Part shown: positions 51,336 through 64,000 of the stretch, one piece after another | Layout of the letters: each line of letters starts with the position of its first letter | Position numbering within the stretch: position 1 is the stretch's first letter | Assembly: GCA_050084515.1 (NCBI GenBank) | Contig: CM114272.1 | Span: 56,420,001 to 56,484,000, forward strand | Reading direction: 5' to 3' | From: Blasia pusilla | Taxonomy: Eukaryota > Marchantiophyta > Marchantiopsida > Blasiales | Length of the DNA: 64,000 nt | Made by a program: the position numbers and the translations under genes | The notes under the pieces: generated by a model | Databases searched by the model: none | The model's input: only the letters and a program-made list of their open reading frames with translations | What the model was told of the DNA's origin: nothing

Positions 51336-51522
51336 ATTATTATAAAGAATTGTATTGGTTGAGAGATCAAACGATCTTATTGGTCGACAAGGCGAACAGG
51401 CCTATTGGTCCATAGGGTCGGGTATAAGAAGAGAGGGATTGTAAAGGGCCATTCTCCAAAAATAATATGATTATGGAATGTCAATTAGGTTGTATGAATG
51501 ATGAACCTCAATAAATATGCAT

Positions 51523-51640
51523 GATGGAAAACCCATAGGAAAAACAAAAGAGGGGGACCCAAAGAGTCAAGTATTCAAAGGCCACAACCGGCCTTGAAAA
51601 AGAAGGGGGCATCCTCATTAAGGGGGATGTCCATGCGATG
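51523..51640 (-). repeat. 3'-tail copy of the 25.8-kb LINE-like element
   Basis: GATGGAAAACCCATAGGAA, GGGACCCAAAGAGTCAA and AAGGCCACAACCGG align with 25773-25870. Only the last 100 or so bases are present, an extreme 5' truncation. Confidence 0.75.
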
Positions 51641-52228
51641 GATTCTCTGTAGCTCCCAGGTACGAATACATTATGGAATCGTTTAGTCGGTTTTAGATAG
51701 TCCCAATGTCTCCACATTTGTACACATGAATACACGACCACAAAGATGCACAAGACGTCTCGTCACGGTGATACAAGCACTTCAAAAGCCACCCAAATAT
51801 CGGGGGACAATGTTGGACGTAGCTTAAGCCTCTCGCCATCCACGGGCCATCTATGGGGACGGAAGTGACTCAATTAAGAGAATAGGACAAAGAGGTTCTG
51901 AAATCTCCTTGCTATTTGTCTATTAAACCAAGAAGGCACATGTATGTGATCAAGGGTGCAAGAATTTGCAAGATGATATTCTTGCGACTAGTTTTGAATT
52001 CAATGGTTAAATGGTCGCGAATCAAGCTAGATGTTCGGGATGCAAACTTTGTGCTTCCACCTCCTTCGGCACTTTCTCATTTTGAAGTCACCACGAAAAA
52101 AATCTTCAAATTTTCCCATGCACATCTAGGTTGTGTGTTTATATCCTTTTTTGTGTCGCTTTGTTATTAACTGTTGTTCTGTCTTCAATCCTTGCTTATA
52201 GCCAAGCGGTATGAAATAGTTCATAGAC
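51641..52228. other. Intergenic DNA, no gene seen
   Basis: One 84-codon frame (51916-52170) has no recognisable motif. Nothing else is seen. Confidence 0.35.
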
Positions 52229-52229
52229 A

Positions 52230-52440
52230 AGGATTTAATTTTAGGTTTTCCATTTAGGGCCTCTCAAATAAATTCTTATTTGAGCGAAAAAAAAAAATTA
52301 CTCCTTGATTTTGGGTTTTCCATTTAGGGCCCTCAAATAAGTTCTTATTTGAGCGAAAAAAAAATTACTTCTTGATTTTGGGTTTTCCATTTAGGGCCTT
52401 TCAAATAAACTCTTATTTGAGTGAAAAAAAAAGTATTACT
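52230..52440 (+). repeat. 70-bp tandem repeat with hairpin, three copies
   Basis: GGTTTTCCATTTAGGGCC recurs at 52244, 52314 and 52381. Each is followed by a hairpin (CTCAAATAA...TTATTTGAG) and an A8-A11 run. Confidence 0.9.
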
Positions 52441-55400
52441 CCTTGGATAACTCATCGTAGTAATTCAATGCTTGTGGGACTCATTCGGCCATAGGTATGG
52501 AGATGAAAAAAAGTAGTGAAAAAACCTATAATTCTGAAATTACAACAATTGGGAAATTTTTCACTCGCCGAATTTGACATCTAATTTTGATAAGTTTTTC
52601 GGAAAATAATTTTGGTTCAAGTCTCCAATAAGATATTTCCAATTAATTTTTTATGAGAATATTTATGATAAAAAAATACTATCTAAAAACTTGATCAATG
52701 GGCTATTTTTCATGAGACATTCTTGAAAACCAATGTTTTAAAACAAAAAAGTACTTTGGAGACCTTTTGACTTAGATATTCTTGAGGTAGAAATCTAATC
52801 TAAAACAATGTTGGTTCGCTATTTCTAGTGAATACTTTCTGGCAACAAAAAATTGACATGAAAATATTCGCAATTGGATATTTCCAACAAGTCTAATCAA
52901 TGAAGAATTGTCACGAGTGAAGCCTTTAGATATGTGTTGCAATTCTAAAGTTTAAGATGAGAAACCAAAACAAACCCAAAAAAAAAACCACTCTTATGAG
53001 GAAATAAATTTTATCCTTAAATAAGTCATATGAGTAATTTGGTGCATGTGGGATGTAATAAGTAGGAGAAATAATAGTGAAAAGATGTAAAGGCCTCTTG
53101 TTATTTCTTAGTCTAAAATTGAAATAATAAAATAATAAGAAACGGGCCCTTTTTATTGAGTAAGCACATTTTTAGAGCATAAAATTAAGGAAAATATTTT
53201 TTATTTTAGTAAACCCACATTTGACAGAGTAAAACTAAAGAGCACGGGAAAATGCCATAGAAAGAAGACATTAGACATGAAAATGGAAGTACAAGCCTTA
53301 TAATTTAAACCCAATCTAAGTGACTGGTATTTGTCTCTTTGTTTGTGATGCTTTCATTGCAAGACACATGTCATTGTATGGTGAGAGGTAGGAATAGATA
53401 CAAGAAAATAACAATGGAAAGATCTATCTCTATATAAAGAATATGGATTCTCATAAAGAAGTTCTTTTTATTATTAGTGGAAGCTAATTTATACATTTTT
53501 TCCCCAAAAAAACCACAAAAAACCTATTATGTGTATTATGTAACATGACGGGAGTAATAATAAATATTCTAAATATATTTGAGGGATTACTCTTGGAAAT
53601 TGCAAAATTTTCCACTACTTATGAGTTTATTTTTACACTATCAAAATTTCCATTACTTTGTAAGTTTGTGTATTATTTTATTTTATTTTATTGAAGGAAA
53701 AGTTAGTGTAGGGGGAAGGGGGGTTGAATGAGGCTCACGGAAAGAAGAAACATTTCTTCTTTTCGTACTCGTGTCTAGTAGTATATGCTATATTAGAATG
53801 TGAATCTTACTTGACAACAAGATACCAATATTCACTCGTTGCCACCCTCCTCCTCACATGCATGATACCTCAACTTATGAATCGAAAAAACATTTATGTA
53901 ATGAAGCATGATAATAATCACAAGTATTTTTGAGAAACAAAGAAAAATATTGCAAAAAAAGGAGACATAACTTAATCGTACTCTAAGGAAGAAACACTTT
54001 GCAATGATAGAATAGTTATGAGAACAAGTGAAAAATGAGGGACCCTAAAAACGTCCAGGGGGATTCATGTAGTTGGTTGAGATGTTTGCATGTGTTGTGC
54101 AAGTAATTCGCGAGTCCTTTTTAGTGATTATCTCTACAAGTCCAAAGAATTACAATAGGTACTCGTAACAGGCCCATGACTTCTCTCAAACTACAAGCTA
54201 CTCTATGCAAGTGCTTCATGTTTCTCCATACTCACATTTGAAAGGCACTCATAAAGGACTCACAAATTCTGTCCCCTCATCGACGCATGTGGTAGCTCAA
54301 AAATACTAGCATAAAGTGAGCTGACACAATTGTGGCCAACTAAAATAAGTGGACATTCAAGGTAACTTGTATTTGTTGAAGTGAGTGTTATTGGGGACCA
54401 AGCTAAGGTTGTATAGTCCTTTAGAAGCCATCATAGTTATAAGTAAGTTGTTGGATATGTGGAATCTTACATCAATAGAGGGCATGTATGTATGTATGTA
54501 TGTATGATTTTTTATTTTGGACAGAGGATGCTACTTCACACAATCATTCTTATGCACGAAAAACATGAAGTATATGGATAAAATATTTTTAAAATAGTAG
54601 CCACTTAAAAAAATTTGTAAAGAAGGACAAGATTTACACAAAGGGTACATGGATGAACATAGTATTGTATTTGCCAAAAACTTGAAGAGACCCAAGAAGT
54701 TAATGGTGAATGTGACAAATGAGAGGGGGGGAACCTGCTATAAAGCCCAAAAGAATATGAATCCAACTAGTGCATGTGGTTCCATTTCAAACTAAGTCTC
54801 AATCATGGCCACTTCATGTGCATGATTGAAAAGGAAACATGCTTAATGTTTAGGTTGAATTTCTTCATTAACAAAAGTTGGTCCTCAAAGCTTTAGTATT
54901 AAAGTGAATCGCACAAATTCAACTAAAACTTATTCTTCTTCTTTATTTCACTTTATCATAACTTTTATCCTAGAAAGAGCTTCATTGTGATTTACAAGTA
55001 AAACAAGGGAAAAAACTTAATTGACAATCATTGGTTGGTCCAATCTTGTCTCTTTTATGATGATTTTCTTCCCTACTCTACATGAGATATTTTCTAAAAT
55101 AATGAATTAAATTATTGTGCTCCTCCATGTTCTCCAACAATCCTGTTGCATGGCATGAATGGTCCACATTAGAAGAAAAAAAAATTTCTTTGTCACTCGG
55201 GCATGCAAAGTGCATGGCCCTCTAACACCCAAACCTAAGAAAAAAAAAAGGCAATAAAAAGATCCATGCAAGAAAGGCCCATCATATTAGGAATAAAGTG
55301 GGGTAGGAGGAAAAAAATTGTACTTAAAAGTACCTTAGTGAATGGTCAACTTTTTGAAAAGTTTTGAGCATGATGATCACATGCAAATATTTGTCTCAAT

Positions 55401-55670
55401 TCTAGTTTATTGAAATAAGAAATTTTAACTATATCATAAATAAATTTATTTGTGGAATTTTAAGTTTATTCTAGAAAATTCATTTTTAGTGGAAGTGTGG
55501 GCCAGGATGGTTTGATTCCACCATCCACATATTGACCTAGATCTAATTAGTTTTACGGAAAATTGGGATGAATTTATCTACTTTAAGTTTTTTTTTTCAA
55601 AACCATTCACATAGGTCAAGACAATATCCTTAAAAAATTATTATCTTTTCATCCACCCATCAACTTATAT
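52441..55670. other. AT-rich gene desert
   Basis: No coding sequence, RNA gene or complete element is recognisable. Contains a (GTAT)n microsatellite at about 54485-54507 and many A/T runs. Confidence 0.45.
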
Positions 55671-55679
55671 CCATCTTTC

Positions 55680-56200
55680 TTCGCATTGCTTTATGGAAAT
55701 GAGGAATTTATCATTTACTGGAAGAAAATATGATCAATTGGAATTAGAACCAAAATAGATAAGTAAAGATCTTATACTAATCTTCTTAATCCCCATGGGC
55801 CCACCCATAAACTTGGTTCCATTTGACCTTAATTGGGATCTAAGATTTCAATATTTTTTTTCAAGAGAATGTCATTTTTCTTTGCACTACATTATGGAAA
55901 TTATGAATTTATTATTCATTGGTGAAAAATATCATCAATTGGAATTAGAGCCAATACATATCAGTAAAGATCTTATTCCCTTGCTTATGCCTATATTTTT
56001 TTATCCCTATTGTGTATTTTTTTTAAAAATAAGGCCATCTTTCTTTGCACTTCTTTATGGAAATTAGGAATTTATTATTTTATTGGTCGATCATAATTAG
56101 AGCCAATATATATAAATAAAGATCTTATGCCAATATTTGTAATCCTTATGAATCCATCCATTTAACTTGGATCATTTTTTACCTTAGTTAGGATTTAAGA
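55680..56200 (+). repeat. Degenerate direct repeats of about 165-205 bp
   Basis: CTTTATGGAAAT.AGGAATTTATTA-type sequence occurs near 55690, 55893 and 56053. Each is followed by AATTAGA.CCAA..ATA and AGTAAAGATCTTAT words. Heavily diverged. Confidence 0.65.
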
Positions 56201-59200
56201 ATTCTATACTTTTTTAAAGAGAAGGTTGAAGTTGTAAAACAGTCCCCATCTAGGGTTAATGAAGATGGATCTTTACCATTCCTCTACTGATGGTCATGAG
56301 ACTAAAATCTATCCAACTCCTTGAAACTTCAAATCCTTCTTATTTGATGAAAATGGGATTTTAAAAGTAAAAGAAAATGTTAACATATAGTCAAAGTAGT
56401 GCCTATCCATGTTGCCTAATCCCATCGAGGCATAGATCTCCACGAATTTGTGACGAGCACATTCTTGTGCACGTTTGTCTGCCTTAAGGAAAAATTACAC
56501 CATGATGAATGAACTGGGATATGAGAATCCATCAAGAGAAAAAAAAAAGACTCGAAATATCAAGAAAATCCAATTGTGGGTAAAAAGGGGGAACTCCCTT
56601 TATAAGTCAAATCCATTAATAGGAAAGAAGAATATGAACAAAAAAAAATGCAATTCGAGTTGACAAGAAGAGAACTTCTCTTGCGTTTTAGCATCCCCAC
56701 GCAACTTGAATATGCCTTAAAAAGGTAATAGCTTTGACTTGTGGCAAGGCAATAAACATTCAACCTTTCTAACTATGTCTTTCAATTCACTACATCAAAT
56801 CAATGGGTGGATCATTTTTACACTTAAACTTCCCCTCTTTGGGAAATGGATGCACCTAATAATATAATATGTCTCTATTCCCTTAATAGAAAATAGAAAA
56901 TAGATATTTAAAAACCTACATAAAGAGAGACATGCAATTTTTTTCAAGAAAAAAAAGAGACAAATATTTTGGAAAGGTGATCAAAATTTACGTATTTTTG
57001 GTGACAATCAACAGGATAAAAAGGCATCATGAGTATCATGAGATGGGATAAATTATCGAGAAAGAAACATCGCGAGACTCAATGAGTTCCAAGAGGGGAC
57101 AAAGGTGATAGACTGCAAGACCAAATACCCTTGTGGAAATACATTCCTTCATCTCATTTGAGGCCATCTCAAACTGACTAGGTGTTTATTGTAGTAGTAT
57201 CATCATGAAAAATGAGTTGTTATTGAATGAGGATCTTAATTTGGGTTCCATCATAACTCCCAATATATACCATGATATATTTGTCTTCTCTATCTGAACT
57301 TATAACATTAAAAACTAAAATAAATTGATGAAAAATAAAGCACATAATTCTTTTCATTCTTTCATGTATCTATTCTTTGTCACGCACAACTCCAAAGTGG
57401 AGGTTTACAACCCTAGTTATAGTTGTGCTTTAAGACGCACTATCATATCTCTTCAAGTATAACCAATGAGATCATACTATTGAACAAAAACAAAGATGCG
57501 AGTTGCTCAAATCTGCAATTAAATAAAAAATGTATGACAAGAGAATAAATTGTCATTAAAAAGACATACGTGATACTAACACATAAATAAACCAAAATAG
57601 GGTTTTTTAATAGGTTTAAAAATGACTTGTATCAAGAAAAGGAAAATTATTCCTTATCCCCAAGAATGAGCCCTTAGTGGATTTGAAGTTCTCTTCTTGC
57701 CTATCTATGACAACCAACATGAAAAAATGTCATGTGGCATGTTAAGTCCTCTATAACGTCACATCATATTGTTGTGCTACTCCACTCCCCCACCACCTGA
57801 CTTTTACCATACATTACGATAAGGCCATACTACTTACAAAGGCTTGTTATTTTTGTCACAACCCTCAACATGGTATCTTGTTCCATTCATGACATAAACC
57901 CATAAGCATGACCTAGAATAGTGGGCTACAATATTCTTCCGTAACCCTACTTCTCTAATACTAGGATTCAATGGGCTCGGGTATCTTTGGCTTCTTTCCG
58001 TTAAGAAGTAAAACTACTTTGGTTTATTTTTATGTAAAGAACTTTACAATCTCTCATAACTATGGAAGTTCAATCTCATAATTTTTTATTAAAATAAATG
58101 AAATTAAATTGATCATAAAATTGGAAATATATCGAATGATGTGCGTGTCATGAATTTTTTATATTAGAAATCTATTTAGGCATTAAGTGTGTATGTGTTT
58201 TTATGTGATGCTTTTGTATGTTTCTACTTTAAGTCAAGAAGCAACTTACCGAAAGGAAAGCAAACTTATGTCTTACCTCCTCAATATGTCATCTTTGATC
58301 CATATCAATGACCGTTTAACCTTTTTATGTAAAGACTTCTTAGGGATGTGCTCGTCCCCATCATAAACGTCATGATAGCATGATTGTATGTAGAACTTGT
58401 TGAGACTTGAGTTTTATTCTGATTTAAAGATTAGCTGTCTCTTGAGTGACTCATGTTTCATCTTCTTAACATCTAAAATCCTAAGCTAATGAGGAGACCA
58501 ATCAAAAAACAATTATAAAACTTACAAGTCATGCCATCTAGACCTTTTTCACTTGGAAACCATCCCATTCCTCCTCATTTGAATTGGGATGGGGAGGGAA
58601 GAAAATAAAGACTCTACAACAATTCCTCCATGCGCCATCCCCCAAACCATAAATAAATATAACCCCACCTATTCCATTGTGCTTCTAATTGATTCTACTT
58701 CAAGCCCAAGTATTTTGCCCAAAATTTGGATGAGATCTAATTAGCTTGCCCTACTAATTTATAATATTCACAAAGGGTGCACTTATCGGAGGATTCTCGT
58801 CATGACGATACATGTGTTTTCAAGTCATATCTACACTTGACATTTATCCATTCAAGGAGAAAAAATTTAAGGGAGGTGAGGGAGGTAGTTAGGTTGAGGG
58901 AAGGGAGGGATTAGAAGGAGGGGAGTAAGGTTCTTATGCGTTTAAATTTCTAAGCTTTTAGGAGTAGAGGATAAATTAATTATTTATTTATTCATTTCAT
59001 ATTCATGTAAAAAATATTTTTCTCAAAAAAATTAGGTGGATTAGTTTTTTTAAATTCATCCGATTTAAAATTCCTAAGTTTTTATTTCACTTAAAATTTG
59101 AAAATGTATATTATTTTGTTTTAAAATAATGAAATAAATAAAATTTTTATATATTCTTACCCTTTTTCTATGATCTCATTTTTCCCTTTCCTCTGAAATT

Positions 59201-61680
59201 TTCAAGATTTCTTTTGTTTCTCTTTATAAATTTTCATTTTTATTAGTTTTCTAGAAGTGCATTTAAAAATATGCATTTCACATGCATCTTACTAGTATAG
59301 ATGACCTTAGACATAAGATAGGAAAGGGAAATTAAACTCTCGTTCTTGAACTCATTCTTACCGGTACAAGTATGAGTTTGACCTTAAGGGGAAAGTTAAA
59401 TTCCCTCTATATAAACCATCGTATGCTCATCCATGAATGATTGGAGTAATTTTAGACTAATTTAGAAACATTAAACCAAGAAACCATCAAATAATTATCA
59501 AGAGGAGAGGATTTAAACTTGATTAATTTTGAGTTCATGTCGTTAATTTGAATTTAATTTTATTTAGGTTGGCACCCCTACGAGGGGATGTGTAGGTACA
59601 TGAGGAGCGAGAGGATCAAAGACTTGTCAATAATTTCCCACATAGAGGTTTGATCATGAACTTGTCTATTTTTGGAGATTAAAGGAAAGTCCAAATATGA
59701 CCTTGCCTTTTGGGTTAAGAAGGGCTTTCTTGTCTAGAGGGGTCTTGCAACTTCCCCTCTTGTTATCATTCATTTTGGTTTATCCTAACAAAAAATGTAT
59801 CCCAACACATACACCTTCTACATGTCAATGCATGATGTTGTGCAATGTATGACTCGCCCTAATATAGTATCTATAAGATGTTAATCGTATCCATCCACAA
59901 TTATACTATTAGGACCTGGTCCTATGTAACCAGAGTCGTTAGGACATCGCCAAGACCAAGCCCCACACTTCCAGATCTTGGTTGATCCGACGGATGAGAT
60001 TCATGGGACTTGAACAAAATTTGCGCCGTTAGAACACATGGCGCACATATCTGCGACTTTGTTACCACCCATTAGGAATAGAAGAGAAGAAAATAACATT
60101 ATTCTTGCGGTTGCTTTACAAAGGTCGCATCGACCCCTATTGCGAGTGGCTAGGGAGTCGGCCGCATGGGACCGGGTCCTTATTGGCAACATGCCTCTTG
60201 CACAACAAACACCTCTCTTTGCAACACTTGTCTTTTAGAGTGAACCCCGCTTTGACACTTGTCTCGTTAGGAATTGCCTTTGCTTTTGGGCGTTGCTGCA
60301 AGCCTATGCATCACATGGGCAATTAGTGTTAAAAATAAGAGTGGTGAGATCCTCCATTTCTTGATTTCATTTTATTTATCAAAATAAAATTATAATAATT
60401 ATTTTGGAAAAAAAAATCTAATTTGAGCGAAAATCTGAGTCAACAATACTGGAATGGATATCGAGACATATAAGGCAATTAGTCGCTAGACCAACCAACC
60501 CCCATTATAGAATCTTCGATTTAAAATTATTTATTTCTATTATTAATTGATTTTATTCATTCCGTATGTTTGATATGAGCGTAATGATTAGCTCCTCCAC
60601 TTAGTTCCCCACTACCCATAAACAATTAAATTACTCTTTTGTTGAGATAGTGAGCCCATGTGATGCGATAATTATTGAAATTAACTGCCATAATTAATTT
60701 TGATGGTACAAGCTCACCTAATCTCGATGTCATCGTAACTCGTTTTAACCAATAGTTTTTTTCTAATACACTCCAAGAAAATACGAAATAAATAAATTCT
60801 AATATTGAAATTTTAATTGTAAAGTATAACAGAAACTACCACTTCCAAAAGAGTGTCAACTTTATCCACGTATTTCAAAACATGTTCAACTTCTCGAAAA
60901 TTCTTAAGTATTAACTTTTACAACGTTTTCGCATTGCTTAACAGAATTGTTGTTAAACATCGTAAAGCATGGTATTAGTTTCTTTTTTCTTATATATATA
61001 CATATATATATAATCTCGAGAACATCTTAATATAAAAAATTCATATTCTCTTTAGAGTTTCCTCTTTTACACTAATATTTAGAACACAAAAATCTCCATG
61101 TGTTTGGAGTTTCCCTTCTTCTTTTTGCATTTATCAAGTTTGCATGGTCAAGTCCACACTTCTTTCATAAGGGCATCCAATGGGTGGATTATACCTATCC
61201 CTACAAGTTTATAGTATACAAGTTTATAAAACGTTGCTAAGAACAAGTACATCCATCCTTTTCATAAATGCCTCTCTCTTCCTTTTAGTTAGATTGGGAA
61301 GAGGTCGGAGTAAATAAAATACGAAGTTTCTCTGTAGTATAAGACCTAATTTCATTTTAAAAAAGGAGTGAATAAATGGATCGCAAATTTCTCTCTGATC
61401 CACATTGAAATGAAAAAAATAAAATAAAATTTATGAATAAACGGACAACAAGACACATGAAACACCATTTAAAGGGACAAGAACCAGTTTGACAAATTTA
61501 TGGTTGAAATTTTTTTCCATGCAAGTTGCACATGCGTTTTAATCTTAAATTAATTTTATTGAGTAAAAAATTTTACAACTTGAAAAATGGAAATCTATTA
61601 TTTTGGGGGTAAAAAAATAGCCATAATCTTAAACATGGTACTTGAGAAGAGCCCCATTTAGATTACCAAAATTGATATAA
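56201..61680. other. AT-rich gene desert with a small GC-richer island
   Basis: No gene is recognised. At 59930-60330 composition rises and short frames appear on both strands (for example minus RGRCDLCKATARI, CAMCSNGAN), unclassified. A degenerate Helitron 3' end (ATGCATTTCACATGCAT, then CTAG at 59292-59295) is present. Confidence 0.4.
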
Positions 61681-61683
61681 CCA

Positions 61684-61871
61684 TCTATATTATTAAAACA
61701 CGGTGGGGTTTTGGGAACCCTTCCTATGTTGTCGACACGTGTACTTTTTGCACTCCTTTTGTATTGATTCGTGTATTTTTTAACATAAGAGCTAACATGT
61801 AGTAGATTTAATGAACGCGTTTTCCACATGGTGATTTTTTTCACCTGTGCATAGCACGGGCATGATGCTAG
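61684..61871 (+). mobile_element. 188-bp non-autonomous Helitron
   Basis: It starts TCTATATTATTAAAACACGG at 61684 after an A and ends CTAG at 61868-61871 before a T. A hairpin (CCTGTGC-ATA-GCACGGG) at 61844-61860 lies 7 bases before CTAG. All canonical Helitron features are present and no coding sequence fits. Confidence 0.85.
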
Positions 61872-62090
61872 TAGTTATAGTGATTGGGATAGACAAATTT
61901 GAGTAAATAACTCTTATGGAAACAAATAACATATGGCATAGATAAACATAGTTTTCATGTGCATACACACGGCTATTACCATCCATACACTACTAAGCAC
62001 AAAACACCTTACTCAATAATGTTGCTCATACACATTGACGATCATGTACCAAAAAGGTCTCTAGTCTCCTCCATCTATCAATTCCTACCA
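61872..62090. other. Flanking DNA between Helitron and gag remnant
   Basis: No feature is recognised. Confidence 0.3.
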
Positions 62091-62720
62091 TGACATACAC
62101 CTTTGTGACGTTGTTCCATGTTGTGAAAATTTGGTTGGACTCTCAAAATTTATACACCCTCTCTAAATCACACGAATTTTTAAACTTTGACATGAAGTCA
62201 TGAAACTCTATTGTCCCCACAATCCCTGATAATCAACATGTCCTATATTCAAGTCATCCATCTTATATGCCCACAAGTTATGACCATTCAACATCCTCGA
62301 TGATGGAGTAGGAAAATATCCCTTTAAACTCTCTTCTTTGTGTGAGGATAATATATTTGGAGGCAAAGAGGTAGTCCCTCATATGAAGGTTCTCAATACC
62401 TCATGCCACTTCTCGTAAAGTATCCAGAACTACTCTTTGGTATATCGTCTCCCCAAAATCTTGAAAGGACATCGTGTTGCCCCTCATCCCCCTCTTGGAG
62501 TCTTGGGTGATCACTCTCACTCTCACTCTCAATGAGTCAAATCTTGATCGATCACTTGATAACTAAGCATATGGCACTTGGATCTATATCCTCATACAAT
62601 CTCATTCGTGTAGATGTGGAAATTGGTGGTATGGTGTGATAGCACTCATAGATGATTTATGTCCCCTAACCTAGCATAGGATAAAGCTATCATTGTGAGG
62701 AATTCCACACGTTTTTATGC
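62090..62720 (-). pseudogene. Very decayed gag remnant
   Basis: Aligns with 34.14-34.75 kb in order: TGTTCCATGTT (62115 and 34152), CTCTATTGT (62207 and 34243), GTCCATCTCATACGCCCAA-like and TCATCCATCTTATATGCCCA (62255), CGAAAGGACAC / GAAAGGACATC. Frame is lost throughout. This is the third gag copy of the family in the window. Confidence 0.6.
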
Positions 62721-64000
62721 CTATACCTCGTACATTAACAATTCTCATAGAATCTATATCCATTCACATAACAGTCACTATATCCAACACCTTGAAAGAC
62801 CCCTTAAACGTTTAGGATAATGAATTGGATGAATACGTGGAAACGCAACATTAACGCCGCTATTATATACGAAATCCATAAGTTAACCTCAATTAAGTTG
62901 TAACTACCAAACTCATCTTCTCCTAAGAAAGTCAGATTCCTTGATGCTTATATGGTTCACTCCTCCTCCATAGGCAATGCAACGCGATAGAACTACAAGA
63001 GTAATGGCATAACACTCAATGTGATGCATAAACATTTGGCACCTCCTCTTCTATTGTAAATTATTCCACTCCTCAATGATAGTGAAATTTCATGATCAAA
63101 ATGATGCAATAAATCCATGAGTATCCTAACATGGTATGTCTTCACTCGGAGTATCTACCTCTCACTATATGCATGTCTCAACCTACGTCTCAGAGCAATC
63201 GATGGCTCATATGACATTATTGGACGGCCCATGCACAACTGGTTAATGGATATCCATCGATGATAAGATGGTGAGGACAATCTTGGTTGGCGATTAGTCA
63301 TTGAAAGAGATTCCTAACCTAACGACATGCCTTGGTGACCAAGTGGCGGCCAAAAACCAACAACTAATGGCGATTGCACTGATAGTAATAGCTACTAATA
63401 GATATCAGTAAAAAAGAAGAATATAGGAAGAAATCACATCAGTCAAGGTCAGCCTGTAAGGGTTCGCAAGTGGTGAGAGTCGTAAGTCAAACCCACAAAT
63501 CATGTCAAATCAATGCATCCATCGAGGATGGGATAGTGAGAATGTTGATAGGTCACGGCTAAAGTGGTGCAGACATGAAGATGGGTGCGAAAAATGTTGG
63601 TGGATAGATATGGCGGAAGCGCCTTAACATTAAAGACAAGGAGGATCGTAACACCCTCGCTTTATATAAGAAGATTTAACAAAGGGAGAATGAACCCCAA
63701 ATCAATCCCTCTCTCTATCACTCTCGGGCTATATCGAGAAATTTAAATCAACCTAGTGAAAACATCCAAAAATATTTTCCAATTGTGTTGCACATACTCA
63801 AACTACATAAAACCCCGTTACATAAGTTTTCCTTCTTTTAAGAAACTTCATTTTAATGACTGCTAACTTCCATCCATAAGATGATCATAAACATTAGTAA
63901 AACAATAAGATTCTTACTCTAATTAGAGTGTTACTCTTACTAAAAATCCAAAGCCTTCTAAGAAATGACATTATATAGTCGGGGATTAAAACTTTGTTGA
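62721..64000. repeat. Decayed retroelement DNA to the window end
   Basis: TTTAACAAAGGGAGAATGA and ATCAATCCCTCTCTCTATC near 63680 match the LTR word ACAAAGAGAGAATGAGC at 33660. ATCTATATCCATTCACATAAC (62751) matches the LTR/leader word at 31900. The region is therefore probably the remainder of the same old element, with no readable gene. Confidence 0.4.

Larger units (their letters stand above)
49080..51470 (-). mobile_element. 2.39-kb Helitron with captured repetitive DNA
   Basis: On the minus strand the 5' end is TCATATTATTTTTGGAGAAT at 51470, preceded by A. The 3' end is hairpin-like CTTGTGTATCGCACGGGC followed by TTAGACTAG, with terminal CTAG at 49080-49083 and then T. Both flanks give the A^T insertion site. 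The interior holds a GC-rich tandem stem-loop array and a 92-bp AT-rich tandem repeat, but no Rep/helicase gene, so it is non-autonomous. Confidence 0.7.

Noticed and set aside
60001-60326. Cys-containing small ORFs on both strands
   Set aside because: The CxxC spacing is suggestive of a zinc finger, but the frames are short, mutually overlapping and unsupported by neighbours.

Overview
The window is eukaryotic nuclear DNA from a streptophyte, most likely a land plant outside the flowering plants. The one intact gene is a five-coding-exon HIR (hypersensitive-induced reaction, SPFH/prohibitin-like) gene with GT-AG introns at 44.07-46.48 kb. The Ty3/gypsy, non-LTR and Helitron relics are of plant type. 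I cannot name the species from sequence alone. Nearly everything else is transposable-element DNA in several layers.

Layout. 1-3.2 kb (+): the 3' half of a decayed Ty3/gypsy element (RT tail, RNase H, integrase, a PHD-finger-like C-terminus, LTR). 3.22-4.14 kb and 16.46-19.6 kb (-): two halves of a second Ty3/gypsy element (gag with two zinc knuckles, aspartic protease, a C5-cytosine DNA methyltransferase domain, start of RT). It has been split by a 12,319-bp insertion at 4,141-16,459 flanked by a perfect 10-bp target duplication (GCCATCCTGC). The insertion falls between the Trp and Pro of the methyltransferase catalytic motif. 19.6-21.5 kb is its leader/LTR region and holds a 5S-rRNA-like Pol III promoter. 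22.8-24.8 kb has weak gene-like exons. 25.8-27.8 kb (-) is a 5'-truncated non-LTR retrotransposon. 31.2-35.8 kb is a scrambled Ty3/gypsy graveyard. 37-39.7 kb is AT-rich with Helitron ends. 39.7-46.5 kb is the HIR locus. 47.4-51.6 kb contains foldbacks and a 2.4-kb Helitron. 51.6-62 kb is an AT-rich gene desert with small repeats and a 188-bp Helitron. 62.1-64 kb is another decayed gag region.

The most interesting unit is the 12.3-kb insert. On the minus strand it carries a broken gene whose parts read as a charged coiled-coil N-terminus, a ParB/sulfiredoxin-like domain and a beta-class amino-methyltransferase-like domain (motif IV before motif I). On the plus strand it carries a broken RNase-H-like/SWIM zinc-finger protein that is the candidate transposase. 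The two genes diverge from TATA boxes at 11.24 and 12.06 kb. The insert is densely seeded with about 40 short palindromes (arms CAACCCGTCGG / CCGACGGGTTG), many with matching changes in both arms. They form 64-bp and 67-bp tandem arrays and sit in the gaps between coding blocks. I saw none outside the insert. A transposon carrying one DNA-methyltransferase-like gene has therefore landed inside a retrotransposon carrying another. All of these element genes are broken here, so any function refers to the families, not to these copies.
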